Positions 18,428 through 28,619 of a DNA stretch of 64,000 bases are shown piece after piece. The notes below the pieces were generated by a model. The model was not told the origin of the DNA. It worked only from the letters and a program-made list of their open reading frames with translations, and made no database searches. This DNA is from a filamentous cyanobacterium CCP2 (GTDB taxonomy: Bacteria; Cyanobacteriota; Cyanobacteriia; Elainellales; Elainellaceae): positions 34,873 to 98,872 of the forward strand of contig PVWD01000001.1 in NCBI GenBank assembly GCA_003003615.1. The letters are read 5' to 3'. The first letter of the stretch is position 1, and each line of letters starts with the position of its first letter. Position numbers and translations under genes: made by a program.

Positions 18428-18853
18428 ATGAATCGCCGCACTTTCTTTAGATGGATAGGATTGGGATGGCTAACCAGCGCATTGCTGCCGATTCTGGTAG
18501 CCTGCGACTTCAGACGCATTGCTGCCAAGCCGCGCTCAGATGGCTATGTGGCAGTTGGTAACATGTCTGAGTTGGATCAATCCTCAGGCAAACTGCAAGT
18601 TCAAGTCAGTGATACTCAACTCATCGTGGTGGGTAGTGCTTCTCAGCCCCAGACAATTGGGGCGTTCAATCCTACCTGTCCCCATGCTGGATGTAGTGTG
18701 AAGTGGGAAGCTAACCAGCGCCAGTTTGTTTGTCCCTGTCACGGCTCTGAGTTTGACTCGCGTGGACGGGTTACTCAAGGTCCAGCCGCGAAAGATCTGG
18801 CAGGTTACCCCGTTAAAGTTGAGGATCAATCAATTCTTGTCAAACTGAATTAA
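18428..18853 (+). CDS. Rieske [2Fe-2S] protein, exported
   Basis: A 141-residue protein whose N-terminus (NRRTFFRWIGLGWLTSALLPILVACDF) looks both Tat-like (RRTFF) and lipobox-like (LVAC). The Rieske motifs are CPHAGC and CPCHGSEFD, spaced normally, giving two Cys and two His ligands for a 2Fe-2S cluster. It starts 3 bases after the ZIP gene, forming a three-gene operon with the multicopper oxidase. It may pass electrons to or from the oxidase, a pairing seen in arsenite and other periplasmic oxidases. The partner is inferred. Confidence 0.9.
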   Translation: MNRRTFFRWIGLGWLTSALLPILVACDFRRIAAKPRSDGYVAVGNMSELDQSSGKLQVQVSDTQLIVVGSASQPQTIGAFNPTCPHAGCSVKWEANQRQFVCPCHGSEFDSRGRVTQGPAAKDLAGYPVKVEDQSILVKLN

Positions 18854-19033
18854 AATCGGTGAGTTTTACTGTCATTAAGTACATCATTTCTTAGATAAAT
18901 TTTTCGACCTGTGAGAGTTAGTCGCTGTTATGGTGGAACTGAATGGTTAGCGACTGTTGCAACCTTGGCTAGAGATAGAGTTATGCATAATTGCAACAGA
19001 GCTGGCTTAAAATCTCCGTGTGGTAGAGGCGAA

Positions 19034-19705
19034 ATGATTTACAGAGTCAAGCAGCATAGCATAGTCCTGATCACCCTGATGTCGATCGCTGGGGTTGATC
19101 TCAGTACTCAGAAAACGCAGGCTGCTGAATCAACGCAGGCTGAAGATTCGTTCAGACAAGCTTCAACACGTTTGGAGCAGGGAAACTTTCAAGGAGCGAT
19201 TCAGGCTTTTGACCAGGTCTTAGAGCTTAATCCTGATTATATGGAAGCCTACTGTGAGCGTGGTCTTGCCTATGCACTTTTGGGAGACTACCAGGAAGCG
19301 ATTGAGGGATTTCGTCGAGCCATTGAAATCGATCCGAACCATGTCGATGCCTACGCTCGTTGGGGAACTGCTCTTGCAAGTATTGGAGATTTACAAGGGG
19401 CAATTGAGAAATTTGATGAAGCCTTACAGTTCGACTCTAATTTTGTCGATGCCTACTACAACCGGGGTTTGGCTTACTATAGTCTCAACAACTTCGAGCG
19501 TGCGGTTGAGGATTTTACACAGGTTATCCAACGTGATTCAACATTAGCTCAAGCGTATGGTCGCCGAGGTTTGGCTTACAATGCTTTGAACAATCGTTCC
19601 GCAGCCATTTCAGATTTACAGCAAGCGGCTACTCTCTTTCAGCAGCAAGGCGATCGAGTTGGCTACCAACAAACACTTGATTTAATTCGGATTGTTCAAC
19701 GATAG
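19034..19705 (+). CDS. exported TPR-repeat protein
   Basis: From the ATG at 19034 (preceded by AGAGG) the protein is 223 residues with a signal peptide (HSIVLITLMSIAGVDLS...TQAAE). About five tetratricopeptide repeats follow (AIQAFDQVLELNPDYMEAY, AIEGFRRAIEIDPNHVDAY and so on), so it is a protein-protein interaction scaffold. A GTG at 18911 would add 41 residues without a signal peptide at the very end and is less likely. Its partner is unknown. Confidence 0.82.
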   Translation: MIYRVKQHSIVLITLMSIAGVDLSTQKTQAAESTQAEDSFRQASTRLEQGNFQGAIQAFDQVLELNPDYMEAYCERGLAYALLGDYQEAIEGFRRAIEIDPNHVDAYARWGTALASIGDLQGAIEKFDEALQFDSNFVDAYYNRGLAYYSLNNFERAVEDFTQVIQRDSTLAQAYGRRGLAYNALNNRSAAISDLQQAATLFQQQGDRVGYQQTLDLIRIVQR

Positions 19706-19984
19706 CTAGAAAAATTAATTGACTAAACAGCTAAAACCAGTCTTTGCTGAACTGGTGAGTTTAACCCTGACGATGTAGAGTCTTTGCAAGCGTTGGGGTT
19801 GTATTCTCGTGACGATAAACCTCAATCACTTACTCTTTCCAATTCGGATTCTGTATGTAAGAATTTCTCACTAATTGTAGCCAGATGGATACTCTACAAA
19901 TTGCCATTAGGTATAGGTAGCGGGCTTTAGATCCTCGTTAGGGTAACAACTACAGCAACCTTAACTTGTGTTCCAGGGCTGCCT

Positions 19985-21934
19985 ATGGCTACCAAAACAC
20001 CTACCCGACCCAAGCAGCGGCAGAGTACCCAAAAGCGATCCTGGCAGAACCTGACCGATCGCCGCAAACTCCGCCATCTTGAAAACACCCTGGATAAAGC
20101 CATCACCAAAGCGCTCCATGAGGGAGGCATTGAGTCCCATGAGGACTTCAAGGCTTATGTCGAATCGTTTAGTGAGCGATCGGGTAAGGCTCCCATCACG
20201 GTTGAGCTTTGTGAGGGTGGTGGCAATGACGATGAAATTCGAGGCTACCGCTTCTATCTCACCAGTGACCCCAGCCAAAGAACCAGTGGCAAGTATTTGA
20301 TCAAAAACTTGGAGGGCGTTACAGACAAGGACGAAAACTACTTTACGCCCTCCAACATTGCTGAGATGTTTGGATTTGAAGAGGCAGAATTTGATAATCT
20401 GGATGCTGACTTAGATGATGCCCTTGATCTCGATGACGACTTTGATGAAGAGCCAGACGAGGATTTAGACACGCTATTAGATACCGATTTGGATGTTGAG
20501 TTGGATGATCTGGAGGATGCCGAACTTGCTTCATCTCCGTCAGCGCAACATCAAGCCAAAACATCAACGAAAGCTCAGAATAGAACCCAATCCAAGACGC
20601 AGGCTCAAGGCAAAGCTGGTAAATCCAATCATCGAGACTTCCGCTACCGAGGCCCAATGGAGGAAGCGTCTCGGCTCAGTGCCTCGGCTGCTGTAAATGG
20701 ACGTGAAACCAACGGAGTGAATGTGGCAGGGTTGGCAGGACAATTGGCAACCTTAGGCATTGTGGTTGGGCAGGGAGTGTTAGAAAACCTGGCAGCTCAG
20801 GACGATGAGGAACGGATTGAACGAATTGTCCGAGAACTTCAACGGCAGAATGAGCAGGTAGACAACCTGGCTAGTCGCTTACAGGAAGCACCAACCGGAC
20901 GCGCAACGGTAACGCCAACAGCGGAGTCAGAGCAAATTGCGGTTGAGAATCCTCTAGCCACCGCGGCTGCGACAGTTGGGAATAAGGTAGACAGGTTGGG
21001 TGAAAAACTAGATCCTACCTACAAATCTCAACCGCTGGAGCTGGATCGAGAAGCCAGCATCAGCGAACAGCTTGATCAGATTGAGTCATACCTGAAAGGT
21101 CTTTCCAAACGACTTGATCGTTTAGAAATTGCGGTGAGTCGTTTAGAGAAGCAAGTTGCAGAACCAACCAATTCTTCAATGACTGAGCCAGAGGTAGATA
21201 CAGAAGCAAGTCAAGCTGTGGCACCTAAACAATCGATCGCAGAGCCTAAAGTGTTGGAACAACTTATGGCGCGACGAGCTGATCCTCAGCAAGTTTCTTG
21301 TGCAGAATCTTTGGTGGGCTTTGCCAGAGTTGCTAATGAACTCTCGGATGATTCTGATCAAGAAGGAATTGCGATTTTCAGTAACAAAACGCTGCGGATG
21401 GAAGAGCAAGGGAAGCAGGTTGCGATCGCCCTGAATAACCACCAGGGCAATACTCTTTTTGCAGGCAATCGTACTGATGGGCAGTGGGCGATCGCAGAGG
21501 ATCATCTCAATTCTGAGGAGAAAGCTGCCATTGCTAAACTTCCTCAGTCCAAGCAGGAATACGCCACAAAAGCCAGCGCCCAAGCCTTGATTGCCACCTT
21601 CCAGGAAAAGTTACCAGAGCGATTTAGCGGTGAGGCTGAACCTGTTTTTACCTGGGCAGATCAGGGCAAAGCCAAATATGAGTTTGAAGTTGTGACCTTA
21701 CCAAATGGAACACAATTGCTTCAAGGATTCGACCCGAATCATAAGGACGAACAGGTGTTTGATGCCATGTTAGTGCCTGGTCAATCTCCTGATATTTTGC
21801 ATTGCAGTATTCCAGTACGAGAGATGGAATCAGCCATAGCTGATCAGTCAGATGAACGAATAGATGATAAGCACTCAAATCGCCGTTCTGGTAAAGGCTC
21901 TGCCAAACCTAATCGTGAAGAGTTGCAAGTTTAA
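19985..21934 (+). CDS. large acidic protein heading the type IV secretion operon, function unknown
   Basis: A 649-residue soluble protein I do not recognise. The N-terminus is basic (TPTRPKQRQSTQKR). Residues ~75-125 resemble the C-terminal domain found in relaxases (RGYRFYLTSDPSQRTSGKYL; compare the GISYELNGVAFSGTHLGKAY segment of the relaxase at 55620). Residues ~135-180 are extremely acidic, a run of Asp/Glu/Leu. A predicted coiled coil follows (EQLDQIESYLKGLSKRLDRLE). It precedes the pilin gene on the same strand, so it may be a relaxosome or substrate-docking factor. Confidence 0.6.
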   Translation: MATKTPTRPKQRQSTQKRSWQNLTDRRKLRHLENTLDKAITKALHEGGIESHEDFKAYVESFSERSGKAPITVELCEGGGNDDEIRGYRFYLTSDPSQRTSGKYLIKNLEGVTDKDENYFTPSNIAEMFGFEEAEFDNLDADLDDALDLDDDFDEEPDEDLDTLLDTDLDVELDDLEDAELASSPSAQHQAKTSTKAQNRTQSKTQAQGKAGKSNHRDFRYRGPMEEASRLSASAAVNGRETNGVNVAGLAGQLATLGIVVGQGVLENLAAQDDEERIERIVRELQRQNEQVDNLASRLQEAPTGRATVTPTAESEQIAVENPLATAAATVGNKVDRLGEKLDPTYKSQPLELDREASISEQLDQIESYLKGLSKRLDRLEIAVSRLEKQVAEPTNSSMTEPEVDTEASQAVAPKQSIAEPKVLEQLMARRADPQQVSCAESLVGFARVANELSDDSDQEGIAIFSNKTLRMEEQGKQVAIALNNHQGNTLFAGNRTDGQWAIAEDHLNSEEKAAIAKLPQSKQEYATKASAQALIATFQEKLPERFSGEAEPVFTWADQGKAKYEFEVVTLPNGTQLLQGFDPNHKDEQVFDAMLVPGQSPDILHCSIPVREMESAIADQSDERIDDKHSNRRSGKGSAKPNREELQV

Positions 21935-21966
21935 AGCACAGATGTATCAGCCCTGATGAGGAATAT

Positions 21967-22602
21967 ATGATGTACAAAACTAAAACTCAGGTTACTGAGT
22001 CTCATTCAACTCAACTACGTCATCATCCAATCAAACAACCTAAGCATTTTAACATTACCAAAACAGATCTGTTTTTCATTGGATTTTGTGTTGTAGCCGC
22101 TGTTTATCTACTGCTTAAAGATCCGTTGTTGGTCACAGTTCTAGGTTGCGCCAGTGTAGTTTTCATCGGTCTGTGGCACTTGATTCATGCAGTACCCATT
22201 TTAGAGAAATATCTGGGTGCAAAGATCCGTTTCTGGCATATTGCATCACTCATTATTACCATTACTGCTTTACTCAATACTCTGGTTGCCCCTGCCCATG
22301 CCATTTTCTTAAGTGGTTTAGAACAGTTTTTCGTCAATCTAGCGCAGCAAACGTCCCAGGCTGGAGGTGCAACCAATACATTAGATGCCAATGTTGTTGG
22401 GTTGATTTTCAATCTGATTCGAGGAGTGTTTCTGTTACTTGTTGCTGCGGCCGCCCTATTTGCTTATAACCAGGCACAGCAGGGAAATGATTGGAGACCA
22501 ATTGTTACTCAGGTAGGATTGGCGTTTGCGATCGTCATTGCGATTGACGTGGTCACGTTTATCTTCGTAGGAAATGGCACAGGAACTGCTGCTGGTGGTT
22601 GA
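21967..22602 (+). CDS. TrbC/VirB2-like pilin subunit candidate
   Basis: A 211-residue membrane protein, translated from a GAGGAA site. Two helices (residues ~37-75) precede a likely signal-peptide-like region ending in APAHA. The mature part is about 110 residues with two long hydrophobic helices, the pattern of VirB2/TrbC pilins. The N-terminal extension is longer than usual. Position directly before the VirB3/VirB4-like gene supports the assignment. Confidence 0.6.
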   Translation: MMYKTKTQVTESHSTQLRHHPIKQPKHFNITKTDLFFIGFCVVAAVYLLLKDPLLVTVLGCASVVFIGLWHLIHAVPILEKYLGAKIRFWHIASLIITITALLNTLVAPAHAIFLSGLEQFFVNLAQQTSQAGGATNTLDANVVGLIFNLIRGVFLLLVAAAALFAYNQAQQGNDWRPIVTQVGLAFAIVIAIDVVTFIFVGNGTGTAAGG

Positions 22603-22627
22603 TTTGGCAAAGTGAATCGGGATAGTT

Positions 22628-25600
22628 ATGGAACGGGACTTCAATCGAGAATTCATTAAAGTCAATCGAATTTTAGGCAAGCAGGCGAGTATTGGTCCAA
22701 TTCCGGCAGATCAACTGGGTCCTTGGGTTGCCATTGTTGTTCTTTGCTATGTCATCACAAATGGATTCTTTAGCCTGGGTCTTGGTTGGTTTTTTGGAAC
22801 CTCATTTTGGTTGATTGTAAGCTGGTGGATTCTGACTGGAAACCAGCCCCATCAATTTCTCGATCGCTGGCGTAATCCGCCGGGAACTGAATGGTGTAAC
22901 GGCAACAATATCTATGTTTCGCCTATCCCAGACCATAGACCAACCTGGATTCGCAAACGTTATGGTGATGCACGGGTCAACATTCGGCTGAAACCAGTGC
23001 AAGTGCCCAATCAGTATGGAGGCAAAAGTACGTTTATGCCATTCCAGAATGAAGTCAATATCTGCTGTATTGCAGAAATCAAAAAAGACGATCGCGAAGT
23101 TGCAGCACTGTTGCTGGAGAAGGGCAAATCTCAGTACCAGCTTGTGTTTGGATTTCACATTGCCGGACTACATGATGTGTTGCACGACAGTGAGGTAACT
23201 GCGTTTGCTCATGCGATTGAAGAAGGAATGAAAGAGTTACCCGTTGGGGAACGAATCACCTTTTGCACGGGTTGTTACAGCGATGATGAAGAACGACAAA
23301 GTGAATTGTCTGCCCTGGCTGATGATTGTCAATTAAAACCTGTCTCAGTGCTAACCCGTAATGAACAATTGCGAGTGCAGCAACTTGCTCAGGGAGGAAC
23401 CCGACAAACATGGCAGCAACTTGCATTTTGCACCTGGACTAGTGATGACGAAGCCGGGACGCAGCACAAAGATTTGGTTGGGGGGTTAATTGAGAGATTA
23501 AGAAAAACAGGCTCCTGGGTCGTAGAGCAAATTACGGGAAATAAACGAATTTATCAAGAAGCATTTTTCAAAAAGCTTTTACTACAAGGATTTCAGCAGG
23601 GATTTATTCAATGGGAACTGTTACTGAATACAAAAGTAGGACTGGAGGTAACTCCCTGTAATGCAACGGATCTATGGCAGTGGCTCTGGAACCGATTTAA
23701 TCAAGGTGTTGCTCCTCCGATTCCGCAGGTCATTTCCCTGAAGGAGACGGAAACAGGACTCGAATTAACTGAAGCCGTGACGACAGACAAACATCTGTGT
23801 ACCTTGCTAATTGAAGGAACGCAGGGGCGTTCTGCCTGCCCAGAACATCGAGGTGATCATGACCGGGTTTATCTGACTGGGAAAGGTAAGGTCTGTGGTG
23901 TGATGACCATGACTGATCCACCGTTGGGCTGGACTAGTACCAGAGAACAGTTGAAGTGGGTCTGGAAGATTCTCTCTTCCAGTTACATCCACGATACTGA
24001 AGCCTGGATTGAGATTAGCCGCAGCAATGACTTTTTTATTCAGGACAACTTGGCACGGCAAGCAAAGCAATCTAAGGCAGCTCGTACTGTTGCTATCACG
24101 AAGGGACAGGGGCGAGATGTAGGAGCTGAAATCAAGCAGGAAGAGTCCTTTGAAGCACAGCGTCGTATTTATGAGGGGACTAAAGCTTTACACTGTGCGC
24201 CCGTATTCCTGGTTTATCGTAATAGTGCCGAGGAATTAACCCACGCTTGCAATTTACTGGCAAACAGCTTTGAGACGGCGAAAGTGATTCGAGAGCGTCA
24301 TATTGCTTGGGAAATCTGGCTGCAAGCTTTACCCATTACCTGTAAGCGCCTGCTGCATGGCAGTAATTTGAATGAGCGCCGATTGACTCTCGATACGCAT
24401 ACAGTGGCAGGCATCATGTCTCTGACAATGCCGAAGGACATCGATCGCGGGGGTGTAGAGTTTCTAACTGGACGTGGGGGCAAGCCCGTTTACATTGATT
24501 TATTCCATCAGCACATTGGACGTGCGTTGATTACGGGAACATCAGGCTCTGGTAAAAGTGTGTTGGGCTGGCGGTTTGCCCTCGAAGCATTGGCGAACAA
24601 TATTCCAGTTGTGGGAATGGATATTTCTTCCAGCGGGAATAGCACGTTCAAAACTGCGATCGAGCTGTTGGGCGATCAAGGAGCGTATTATGACATCTCC
24701 AGCGGTAGCAGTAATTTGCTAGAACCTCCTGATCTGAGGCGATTTGATAAGTTGGAGCGCGATCGCCGGATGGAATCTTGGAAGGATTTTATTCGTCGAG
24801 CATTAAGCGCGATCGCAATGGGAAAAATCCATAATCCGCATTTAGCTCAACGGGTAGATGCATTGCTAATCAGAGCATTGGATGTATTTCTGCGCGATCC
24901 AGAAATCATCACTCGCTACAACCGAGCCTTTGAAATGGGTTGGCGATCGCCCGAATGGAAGCAGATACCAACTTTACCTGACTTCATCAAGTTTTGTACC
25001 CGTGAACGCTTGAACCTCCGCTCATTTGAGGATTTAGATCGCCATGCGTTGAATCAGATCCAGAGCCAGGTAGGTGCGTTATTGGCTTCGCGGTTAGGGA
25101 AGGCGATCGCTCGTCCCAGCACCTTCTCACCCGAACCTGCAATCAAGTTCTTCGCGCTTAGCGGTTTGACTAATGAACAGGATGCTTATCTGATGGCAAT
25201 CAATGCTCACGCTGCCTGTATCCGTAATGCGCTTTCTCATCCACGCAGTTTGTTCATTGGAGACGAGCTTTCGGTATTGCTTCGCAGAGATGGGTTTGCT
25301 CAAATCGTGGGAGAGACCTGTGCGACAGGACGTAAAGACGGTATTGCAGTTCTATTGCTTTCTCAAGATCCAGACACCATTTGTGAATGTTCGGCAGGCT
25401 CGCAAATCATGCAGAACATTAACTATCGAATTACCGGACGCATTACCAGCAGTGGTATCAATTCCTTTCAACGATATCTTGGTTATCCTGCCAATATCAT
25501 TAGTCAGAATGCCACAGAAGCATTTTTGCCTCGTAGCAGTGATCTCTACTCCTGTTGGTTGTTGGAATTGGGTGGTCGATTCTGGAGAACTCGGTTCTAT

Positions 25601-25873
25601 CCCGGTGAATTAATGCTTGCCAGTGTTGCCAACAATCAGGATGAACGGGAGGCACGCGATCGCATCATGGCACACTATCCATCCACATCTAAAGGGCGGC
25701 TGCTGGGCTTGAAAGCATTCGCAGATGAATATATTCCAGCGTTACGGGAAGGCAAAGGATTCAGCCACATTGGGCAGGCTTTATCAGCAGCACCATCAAG
25801 GCAATTGCAGCAACACGAAGATCATCCTAATGACACGGTTGAACGTCATCAACGCTCACTCATTGCACGTTAA
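22628..25873 (+). CDS. VirB4/TraC-like type IV secretion ATPase with N-terminal VirB3-like segment
   Basis: A 1081-residue ATPase that powers pilus assembly and substrate transfer. Residues ~35-75 form two membrane helices (VAIVVLCYVITNGFF and FWLIVSWWILTG), like a fused VirB3. Walker A is GTSGSGKSVLG near residue 636, Walker B is LFIGDELSVLL near 875, followed by a LLSQDPDTI motif typical of VirB4. At ~800 residues for a plain VirB4 it is long, fitting the fusion. It is the best anchor for calling this cluster a type IV secretion system. Confidence 0.88.
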   Translation: MERDFNREFIKVNRILGKQASIGPIPADQLGPWVAIVVLCYVITNGFFSLGLGWFFGTSFWLIVSWWILTGNQPHQFLDRWRNPPGTEWCNGNNIYVSPIPDHRPTWIRKRYGDARVNIRLKPVQVPNQYGGKSTFMPFQNEVNICCIAEIKKDDREVAALLLEKGKSQYQLVFGFHIAGLHDVLHDSEVTAFAHAIEEGMKELPVGERITFCTGCYSDDEERQSELSALADDCQLKPVSVLTRNEQLRVQQLAQGGTRQTWQQLAFCTWTSDDEAGTQHKDLVGGLIERLRKTGSWVVEQITGNKRIYQEAFFKKLLLQGFQQGFIQWELLLNTKVGLEVTPCNATDLWQWLWNRFNQGVAPPIPQVISLKETETGLELTEAVTTDKHLCTLLIEGTQGRSACPEHRGDHDRVYLTGKGKVCGVMTMTDPPLGWTSTREQLKWVWKILSSSYIHDTEAWIEISRSNDFFIQDNLARQAKQSKAARTVAITKGQGRDVGAEIKQEESFEAQRRIYEGTKALHCAPVFLVYRNSAEELTHACNLLANSFETAKVIRERHIAWEIWLQALPITCKRLLHGSNLNERRLTLDTHTVAGIMSLTMPKDIDRGGVEFLTGRGGKPVYIDLFHQHIGRALITGTSGSGKSVLGWRFALEALANNIPVVGMDISSSGNSTFKTAIELLGDQGAYYDISSGSSNLLEPPDLRRFDKLERDRRMESWKDFIRRALSAIAMGKIHNPHLAQRVDALLIRALDVFLRDPEIITRYNRAFEMGWRSPEWKQIPTLPDFIKFCTRERLNLRSFEDLDRHALNQIQSQVGALLASRLGKAIARPSTFSPEPAIKFFALSGLTNEQDAYLMAINAHAACIRNALSHPRSLFIGDELSVLLRRDGFAQIVGETCATGRKDGIAVLLLSQDPDTICECSAGSQIMQNINYRITGRITSSGINSFQRYLGYPANIISQNATEAFLPRSSDLYSCWLLELGGRFWRTRFYPGELMLASVANNQDEREARDRIMAHYPSTSKGRLLGLKAFADEYIPALREGKGFSHIGQALSAAPSRQLQQHEDHPNDTVERHQRSLIAR

Positions 25874-25885
25874 GGAGACATATCT

Positions 25886-26701
25886 ATGCAACTCAAGTGG
25901 ATATTAATTCGATTCATCACTCCATTCTTGGTTTTAGGTATTGGAGCTGTTAGTAATCCTGCATTTGCGCGCACCCAAGACACAGGTAGTGATCCAGTTG
26001 AAGCGGCAATTCAAGACCAAGTGAATGGCAGCAATGTTTACGTTTCCAGTACAGAGAACCAGATTAACGATTTTCTGGGAGATGTTCAAAACTTTGTACA
26101 AGACGATGTACTGAGTCCGGTCAATAACTTAATTCAATCGACGCTGGGTGCAGTTCAGATTCCAGATTTGTCTCAAATTTGGACTCGAATTATGGGAGGT
26201 TCAGCCAGCCGTGATCCAGGGGTTGTTTTGTCCGAAACGTTAGAAAACAAAACCAATGGTCGCAGTTCCTATGGCATTCGAGAGGACCTGGGCAAATACG
26301 TCTCTAGAGCCACTGCTACAGGGGTAGCGGATCAATCCACCTTGAGCCAGGAAGCCCAAACCCAAATGGCTCAAGTGCAGCAGGTGACGCAGCAGAATAC
26401 ACAGGAAAGTGTGCGCTTGGGTGAGGAGTCTCAGGGGTTGGACGTGACTCAACGAATTATGCAAAACCTCTCTCAACAGACTGCCCTTAATAGTCAAGTT
26501 AATGAGCGGGTGTTACAGGAGGCACAACAAGCACGGGTTGATCGAGCGATCGGCAATACATTATCGGCTCAAACAGCAAGTGAACTTTCTGCCATTACCA
26601 CTGCCGATCGCCGTAGAACAATTTCCGCAGGCAATACGGCTAGCCAGCAAGGAGGGTTGTTAATGATGCCGGGAGGAGTAACCCTCGGCTCTGATCAGTA
26701 G
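25886..26701 (+). CDS. exported coiled-coil protein, VirB5/TrbJ-like position
   Basis: A 271-residue protein with a Sec signal peptide (FITPFLVLGIGAVSNPAFA) and a clear GGAG ribosome-binding site. The central part is Gln/Ala-rich helical coiled coil (QTQMAQVQQVTQQNTQ). The position after VirB4 and before the VirB6-like gene fits the minor pilin/VirB5 class, which is poorly conserved, so assignment rests mainly on order. Confidence 0.55.
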   Translation: MQLKWILIRFITPFLVLGIGAVSNPAFARTQDTGSDPVEAAIQDQVNGSNVYVSSTENQINDFLGDVQNFVQDDVLSPVNNLIQSTLGAVQIPDLSQIWTRIMGGSASRDPGVVLSETLENKTNGRSSYGIREDLGKYVSRATATGVADQSTLSQEAQTQMAQVQQVTQQNTQESVRLGEESQGLDVTQRIMQNLSQQTALNSQVNERVLQEAQQARVDRAIGNTLSAQTASELSAITTADRRRTISAGNTASQQGGLLMMPGGVTLGSDQ

Positions 26702-26750
26702 TTCAGCTCGAAACTGCGGCACTCCCTATGACAGCTTGATTTGACGGTTA

Positions 26751-27875
26751 ATGCTCATGATACCCCTAATTGCTCAATCTTTTCCAACGACAGGTGGAGA
26801 ATCTGACGCGCTGGATATTATCACCAGTTCGCTGGAGTTGTCCCGTGCAACGGTTGAGTCCTGGAATACGGTCTGGCTGGTAACGCTTGACCCGCTTGCG
26901 TCTGGACTCTGGATCGGGCTAATTCAATTGGGCATTACCCTGGGAGCTGCCAGCATCTTGTTTATTGCGATGACTACGGGTAAGGAGATCATCGAAAAGC
27001 AGTCTTGGTCAGAGCTAGCCTCGATCTTCATCTGGCCCCTAGTGATTATGATTTTTTTAGGTGCGAATGGCAATGTTCTAGCGGGCACGATCAAGTTTAT
27101 CCGGGGTTTTTCCTATGCTCAGGTGCAGAATGTATTGCAGCTTCAGGTCGGTGAACTGACCTTTCGAGATGCGATTTCCAATGTGACAATCACTGGTATT
27201 GCTAAGCAGCAGCTTGAAAGCCTTTACAGTGAATGCCAGGGTAAAGTTGGCACTGAACTGGTGGAGTGCTGGAATTCAAAGCAAGAGCAGGCACAAGCGA
27301 TCGTTACCGAAGCGGAGCGGCAAGCACGATCGCCCCTTGAGCCGTTACGTGCCTTTGGTGAGGCGTTATGGAATGCCTCATTACCCGGTCAAATTAGCAC
27401 AGCAGTGCGGTTAACAACTGACCCTGGTAGCGTATTTCGAGACACTGCCATTCCCATCATCCGATTTATTCTCTATGCCCTGCAATGGGGATTCGTCAAT
27501 ATTCTGGAAGCGGCACTACTGTTGACCGCACTGTTCGCACCGATCGCCATCGGACTCTCACTCCTCCCTCTGCAAGGTCGTCCGATCTGGGCGTGGCTCA
27601 CCGGATTTATCACTTTATTTGGAATTCAATTGGGGTACAACATTGTGGTTGGATTAACCGCCGTTGTGCTGGTCAAGTCTGGGGCAGAACTGGTGTCAGA
27701 TGTGGCGTTTCTCTTTTTCCTCAGCATCTTTGCACCAGGGCTGGCAGTTTTGGTAGCGGGGGGTGGAGGCTTTGCACTCTACAACGGTATTTCATCCAAC
27801 GTAAAAAGCCTAATTGACATTTTCAGTAATGCGATCGGCACAGTCACGAGTATCGCGTTGATACGACGAGGGTAG
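26751..27875 (+). CDS. VirB6/TrbL-like polytopic membrane protein
   Basis: A 374-residue protein with about six to seven membrane helices in N- and C-terminal blocks (GLWIGLIQLGITLGAASILF; WAWLTGFITLFGIQLGY; FFLSIFAPGLAVLVAGGGGF). The helix blocks are separated by a soluble loop with Cys (YSECQGKVG, ECWNSKQ). This layout is that of VirB6/TrbL, the inner-membrane channel of conjugative secretion. An ATG two codons in (26757) could also start it. Confidence 0.7.
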   Translation: MLMIPLIAQSFPTTGGESDALDIITSSLELSRATVESWNTVWLVTLDPLASGLWIGLIQLGITLGAASILFIAMTTGKEIIEKQSWSELASIFIWPLVIMIFLGANGNVLAGTIKFIRGFSYAQVQNVLQLQVGELTFRDAISNVTITGIAKQQLESLYSECQGKVGTELVECWNSKQEQAQAIVTEAERQARSPLEPLRAFGEALWNASLPGQISTAVRLTTDPGSVFRDTAIPIIRFILYALQWGFVNILEAALLLTALFAPIAIGLSLLPLQGRPIWAWLTGFITLFGIQLGYNIVVGLTAVVLVKSGAELVSDVAFLFFLSIFAPGLAVLVAGGGGFALYNGISSNVKSLIDIFSNAIGTVTSIALIRRG

Positions 27876-27877
27876 TT

Positions 27878-28603
27878 ATGCAAATTAAACGACTTCAAGC
27901 TCCACTTCTACCTGAGGCAAAAAATTTGCTGGCAGTATGTTTTATCTGCCTGACTGCCTTTAACAGCTTGATTTTTGTTTTGACATTATTCACTGCTTTT
28001 CGAGTGAACCGAATTGCCGAAAGGAAGACAACCTTTGCTCAATTGGTGAATGGTGAAACAATTTATGTCTCAGAGCAGGAGCGGAACTGGCGCTACCCAT
28101 CGGTGATTCAAAAAGTTGTGAGTGATTGGACGACGCTGACCTTTAATTGGGATGACAAACTCCCTGGCACGGATGAACCCGATCAGGGAATTCGCGTTGG
28201 CAATAACAAACGCATTCCGACGAATACCTGGTTTGCTTCTCTCCTCATGGAATCAGAGTTTGCAAAGGCATCGCTGCCCAAGATTGCTGAATTAGTTCCG
28301 CCTGCATTTTTCTCAGGGCAGATTCGTAGTACGACGATTATTTCCTACGTGTCAGAACCGCGAGAAATTCGACCTGGAGAATGGGAGGTGGATTTGGTAG
28401 CAACGCGAGTACTCATCGATCGCACCACGGGTAGAGATGAGCGAATTCCCTTCAATCGCACATTCACCTTGCAAGCAGTCGAAGTGCCGCGATCGCCTTT
28501 GGGAGCTGACGCACCGTTGGTAGAACGCAAAATCTACGAGATGCGAGCTGCGGGATTGCAAATTACCCGAATTGTTGAATTTAACCCCCAGCAACAGCGG
28601 TAG
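27878..28603 (+). CDS. VirB8/TraE-like inner-membrane component
   Basis: A 241-residue bitopic protein with one N-terminal helix (LLAVCFICLTAFNSLIFVLTLF) and a periplasmic domain that would take the NTF2-like VirB8 fold (YPSVIQKVVSDWTTLTFNW; REIRPGEWEVDLVATRVL). TraE/VirB8 proteins bridge the inner-membrane complex to the core channel. It begins 2 bases after the VirB6-like gene. Confidence 0.68.
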   Translation: MQIKRLQAPLLPEAKNLLAVCFICLTAFNSLIFVLTLFTAFRVNRIAERKTTFAQLVNGETIYVSEQERNWRYPSVIQKVVSDWTTLTFNWDDKLPGTDEPDQGIRVGNNKRIPTNTWFASLLMESEFAKASLPKIAELVPPAFFSGQIRSTTIISYVSEPREIRPGEWEVDLVATRVLIDRTTGRDERIPFNRTFTLQAVEVPRSPLGADAPLVERKIYEMRAAGLQITRIVEFNPQQQR

Positions 28604-28619
28604 TACAGCGAGGATGATC

